The translations under genes and the position numbers were made by a program. Below the pieces are notes generated by a model. The model had not been told where the DNA came from, did not search any database, and was given only the letters and a program-made list of their open reading frames with translations. From assembly GCA_024231375.1 (NCBI GenBank), contig JAAEQP010000242.1, positions 1 to 15,631 of the forward strand: DNA of 15,631 nt, read 5' to 3'. Positions 15,009 through 15,631 of the stretch are shown here, in pieces (the stretch's first letter is position 1; every line of letters begins with the position of its first letter). Source of the stretch: a bacterium. Lineage in GTDB: Bacteria > Hydrogenedentota > Hydrogenedentia > Hydrogenedentiales > SLHB01.

Positions 15009-15551
15009 ATGCCCACGCTCGAAGAACGTATGCAACAGATCCGCTTCATCGTGTCCGATGTCGATGGCGTACTCACGGACGGTACCATGGGATTCGACGC
15101 GGCCGGACGGCATTTCCGACATTTCAATGTAAAGGACGGCCTCGGACTTGCCATGTGGCACCTGGCGGACGGCAAGGTCGCGCTGATGTCGGGCCAGGGA
15201 AGCCCGGCGGTGGAAGCCGTGGCCCGGCAATGGCGATGCACGGAATGCCTGACCCATGTGCGGGACAAGGTGAGCGCGTGCAACGACCTTGCGCGGCGGC
15301 ATCGGGTGGAGATCGCGGAAATGGCGTTTGCGGGCGACGACTTGATCGACTTGGACGCCATCGAGCATGTGGGCCTGGGCGTGGCTGTGGGCGATGCGGC
15401 GGATGTGGTGAAACAGGCGGCGGCGTTCACCACGAAGGCCCGAGGCGGTGAAGGCGCGTTGCGGGAACTGGTGGAGGAGATTCTGCGCGCCCAAGGACGG
15501 TTGGATGAGGTGATTCAGCAGTACCGGCATGGTCCCACCGGCGTGCAGTAG
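15009..15551 (+). CDS. kdsC: 3-deoxy-manno-octulosonate-8-phosphatase (KdsC), HAD family
   Basis: This 180-residue HAD-superfamily phosphatase removes the phosphate of Kdo-8-phosphate. The nucleophile motif is D17-V-D19-GVLTDG, followed by 'FNVKDGLGLAM' typical of KdsC. Motif II is S61 in MSGQGS, motif III K87, and motif IV GDDLID (109-114). The E. coli-type motif II TGR is SGQ here. The length is typical of the cap-less tetrameric KdsC (about 180). ATG 15009 is 8 bases after the kdsA stop; the longer upstream frame overlaps kdsA and does not look like HAD sequence. The kdsD-kdsA-kdsC arrangement confirms function. Confidence 0.93.
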   Translation: MPTLEERMQQIRFIVSDVDGVLTDGTMGFDAAGRHFRHFNVKDGLGLAMWHLADGKVALMSGQGSPAVEAVARQWRCTECLTHVRDKVSACNDLARRHRVEIAEMAFAGDDLIDLDAIEHVGLGVAVGDAADVVKQAAAFTTKARGGEGALRELVEEILRAQGRLDEVIQQYRHGPTGVQ

Positions 15552-15607
15552 GCGGAGTGGGTCGGGGCACACTGGGCGCCTCAGACTCCAGGGCAGGTTC
15601 AGAGAGA

Positions 15608-15631
15608 ATGGGATTCTTCACTTCGTTCAGA
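15608..15631 (+). CDS. Possible start of a further gene, cut by window edge
   Basis: ATG 15608 follows a purine-rich AGAGAGA and reads MGFFTSFR to the edge. Only eight codons are visible. In many genomes lptC follows kdsC, and its product starts with a short cytoplasmic stretch before a membrane anchor, but the visible residues cannot test that. Confidence 0.25.

Noticed and set aside
1..15631. tRNA, rRNA, CRISPR arrays, insertion sequences, phage genes
   Set aside because: No direct-repeat arrays, transposase motifs, or recognisable RNA gene sequences were seen on either strand.

Overview
The window looks like a chromosome segment from a GC-rich Gram-negative bacterium. The kdsD-kdsA-kdsC genes for Kdo show an LPS-type outer membrane. 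Phylum cannot be fixed from sequence alone. An ADOP-type permease and a two-domain-flanked calcineurin phosphoesterase would fit a Planctomycetes/Verrucomicrobia-like or candidate-phylum lineage such as Hydrogenedentes, but that is a guess.

Left part (1-6570, minus strand): a peptide-modification cassette transcribed leftward from a good sigma70-type promoter at 6542-6570. In transcription order it encodes a PqqD-like leader-binding protein (scmD-like), two radical SAM/SPASM enzymes (scmE- and scmF-like), a 64-residue peptide with four cysteines spaced exactly 11 residues apart, a P-loop HPr-kinase-like protein (scmC-like), and an ADOP/MacB-type permease cut by the left edge. The first three genes are tightly coupled by GTGA and ATGA overlaps. 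The layout matches the 'SynChlorMet' (Scm) cassette, a family predicted to modify a ribosomal peptide. As I recall, its precursor was unidentified when the family was defined. The small Cys-repeat peptide is a strong precursor candidate and is the most interesting item here. Two strong hairpins lie between the peptide gene and scmC.

Middle part (6571-11334, plus strand): a divergent intergenic region, then a housekeeping run yicC-gmk-rpoZ-coaBC (RNA turnover, GMP kinase, RNA polymerase omega, coenzyme A synthesis) with overlapping or closely spaced genes, followed by a sodium/solute symporter. 

Right part (11335-15631, plus strand): a 327-bp gap with a REP-like perfect hairpin, a secreted calcineurin-like phosphoesterase, and then kdsD-kdsA-kdsC, three steps of Kdo synthesis, packed with 4- to 11-base gaps. 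A possible further gene start is cut off at the right edge.
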